From positions 1,346,254 through 1,410,253 of the forward strand of contig LT635553.1 in the NCBI GenBank assembly GCA_900120395.1: a stretch of 64,000 nucleotides of DNA, in the 5' to 3' direction. The notes below the pieces were generated by a model. It was not told the origin of the DNA and ran no database searches. It was given only the letters and a program-made list of their open reading frames with translations. Positions 62,991-64,000 of this stretch are shown one piece after another (position 1 is the stretch's first letter; every line of letters starts with the position of its first letter). This DNA comes from Porphyromonadaceae bacterium FC4. Lineage in GTDB: Bacteria > Bacteroidota > Bacteroidia > Bacteroidales > Porphyromonadaceae. The position numbers were made by a program, and so were the translations under genes.

Positions 62991-64000
62991 ATGAAAAGGA
63001 CAAAAATAGCAGACCTGATACAAAACCCCACCTATGGTCAGGAAGTAAATATCAAAGGGTGGGTGCGCACCAAGCGCGGAAGCAAGCATGTGGCGTTCAT
63101 CGCACTAAACGATGGGTCTTGCATCCACAACCTCCAGGTAGTGGCTGGAGTCGAGGACTTTGACGCCGACCTGCTCAAGGAGATCACCACAGGAGCCAGC
63201 CTGAGTGTCATCGGCATCCTGGTGGAGTCGCAGGGCAAAGGACAGACCATGGAGGTACAGGCCAAAGAGATAAAGCTCTACGGCACAGCGGATCCCGACA
63301 CCTACCCTCTTCAGAAAAAAGGACACAGCATGGAGTTCTTACGGGAGATCGCGCACCTACGCCCCCGCACCAATACCTTTGGCGCCGTTTTCCGCATACG
63401 GCACAATATGGCGTATGCCATACACAAGTACTTCCACGACCATGGATTTTACTACATCCACACGCCCATCATCACCGCATCCGATGCAGAGGGTGCGGGA
63501 CAGATGTTTCAGGTAACGACACTGGATCTGGAGAATCTTCCCCGGACAGAGTCAGGCGAGGTAGACTACAGCCAAGACTTTTTTGGTACGGAGACCAACC
63601 TCACCGTCTCCGGACAGCTCGAGGGAGAGCTTGCCGCAATGGCGCTGGGAGCGATCTATACATTTGGCCCCACCTTTAGAGCCGAAAACTCCAACACTCC
63701 GCGCCACTTAGCTGAGTTTTGGATGATCGAGCCGGAGGTAGCTTTCATAGAGATCGAGGAAAATATGGACCTTGCCGAGGACTTCCTAAAGTACCTCATC
63801 ACCTGGGCACTTGAGCACTGTGCAGACGACCTGCAGTTCCTCAACAACATGATCGACAAGGGGCTCATAGAGCGCCTACGCTCGGTAGTCAAGAAGGACT
63901 TTGTGCGCCTCACCTACACAGAGGGCATCAAGATCCTAGAAGCGGCTGTGGCTGAGGGACACAAGTTTGAGTTCCCCGTATACTGGGGAGCCGACCTATC
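62991..64000 (+). CDS. asnS: Asparaginyl-tRNA synthetase (partial, runs off window)
   Basis: Starts at ATG 62991, 5 bp after the pseudouridine synthase stop, and is open to the end of the window (336 codons). The N-terminal OB-fold anticodon domain reads [20 protein letters not shown]. The class II catalytic domain has [38 protein letters not shown] and motif 2 [19 protein letters not shown]. These are AsnRS rather than AspRS features. Confidence 0.95.
   Translation, partial: MKRTKIADLIQNPTYGQEVNIKGWVRTKRGSKHVAFIALNDGSCIHNLQVVAGVEDFDADLLKEITTGASLSVIGILVESQGKGQTMEVQAKEIKLYGTADPDTYPLQKKGHSMEFLREIAHLRPRTNTFGAVFRIRHNMAYAIHKYFHDHGFYYIHTPIITASDAEGAGQMFQVTTLDLENLPRTESGEVDYSQDFFGTETNLTVSGQLEGELAAMALGAIYTFGPTFRAENSNTPRHLAEFWMIEPEVAFIEIEENMDLAEDFLKYLITWALEHCADDLQFLNNMIDKGLIERLRSVVKKDFVRLTYTEGIKILEAAVAEGHKFEFPVYWGADL

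Overview
The window is a stretch of a Bacteroidota chromosome, most likely Porphyromonas or a close relative. Reasons: a SusC/SusD outer-membrane pair, a short RpoD, a BatA-E aerotolerance operon, DPP5- and tricorn-type secreted peptidases, bifurcating NfnAB, ATG starts with weak Shine-Dalgarno sequences, and promoters of the Bacteroidetes form (TTG or TTTG, 19-20 bp, TAnnTTTG). The species cannot be fixed from sequence alone.

Layout. 1-3.0 kb: end of a SusC gene, then SusD and two lipoproteins. 3.0-8.5 kb (minus strand): class I fumarase beside a fragment of a second fumarase, HU, Maf, KdsC-like, DUF2520 and pyruvoyl arginine decarboxylase. 8.7-9.8 kb: tRNA-Met and an accessory-looking AT-rich patch with a promoter-plus-hairpin and two small unknown genes. 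9.9-22.5 kb: ProS, a degenerate exonuclease-like protein, AspA, NfnAB, a thioredoxin-like lipoprotein, an MFS transporter, CreD, tRNA-Leu and RpoD. 22.5-33.1 kb (minus strand): polysaccharide deacetylase, DUF2723 membrane protein, tRNA-Arg, DUF4251 lipoprotein, and a coupled DPP5-tricorn peptidase pair. 33.5-42.4 kb: housekeeping run FtsX, DUF3098, UppP, TruB, QueA, FolK, RuvX, Def, TPR protein, Cmk, IspH. 42.4-45.1 kb: porin O/P and a two-gene radical SAM/lipoprotein system. 45.5-50.6 kb: BamD, RpoZ, DUF4293, a Cys-rich membrane protein, a metal ABC permease, S15, S20 and two tRNA-Glu genes. 50.8-61.4 kb: MoxR-DUF58-Bat operon running into PAP2, a sugar-kinase-like protein and DgkA. 61.7-64 kb: RluB-type pseudouridine synthase and the start of AsnS.

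The central metabolism genes fit an amino-acid-fermenting anaerobe: secreted peptidases release peptides, AspA makes fumarate, fumarase interconverts it with malate, and NfnAB balances NADH, NADPH and ferredoxin.

The most unusual feature is a family of about 75-95 bp intergenic repeats at eight places. Seven are built from tandem half-units, each holding a GTTTCC-(4 nt)-GGAAA(C/G) hairpin, and most are bounded by A-runs and T-runs; one is a hairpin-less variant. The other main candidates for a little-described system are the radical SAM enzyme paired with a small MYG-motif lipoprotein, and the small-gene/hairpin patch at 8.9-9.7 kb. Remnants of a type IIG restriction-methylase C-terminus lie beside two of the repeats, so at least one repeat probably moved or duplicated with its flank.
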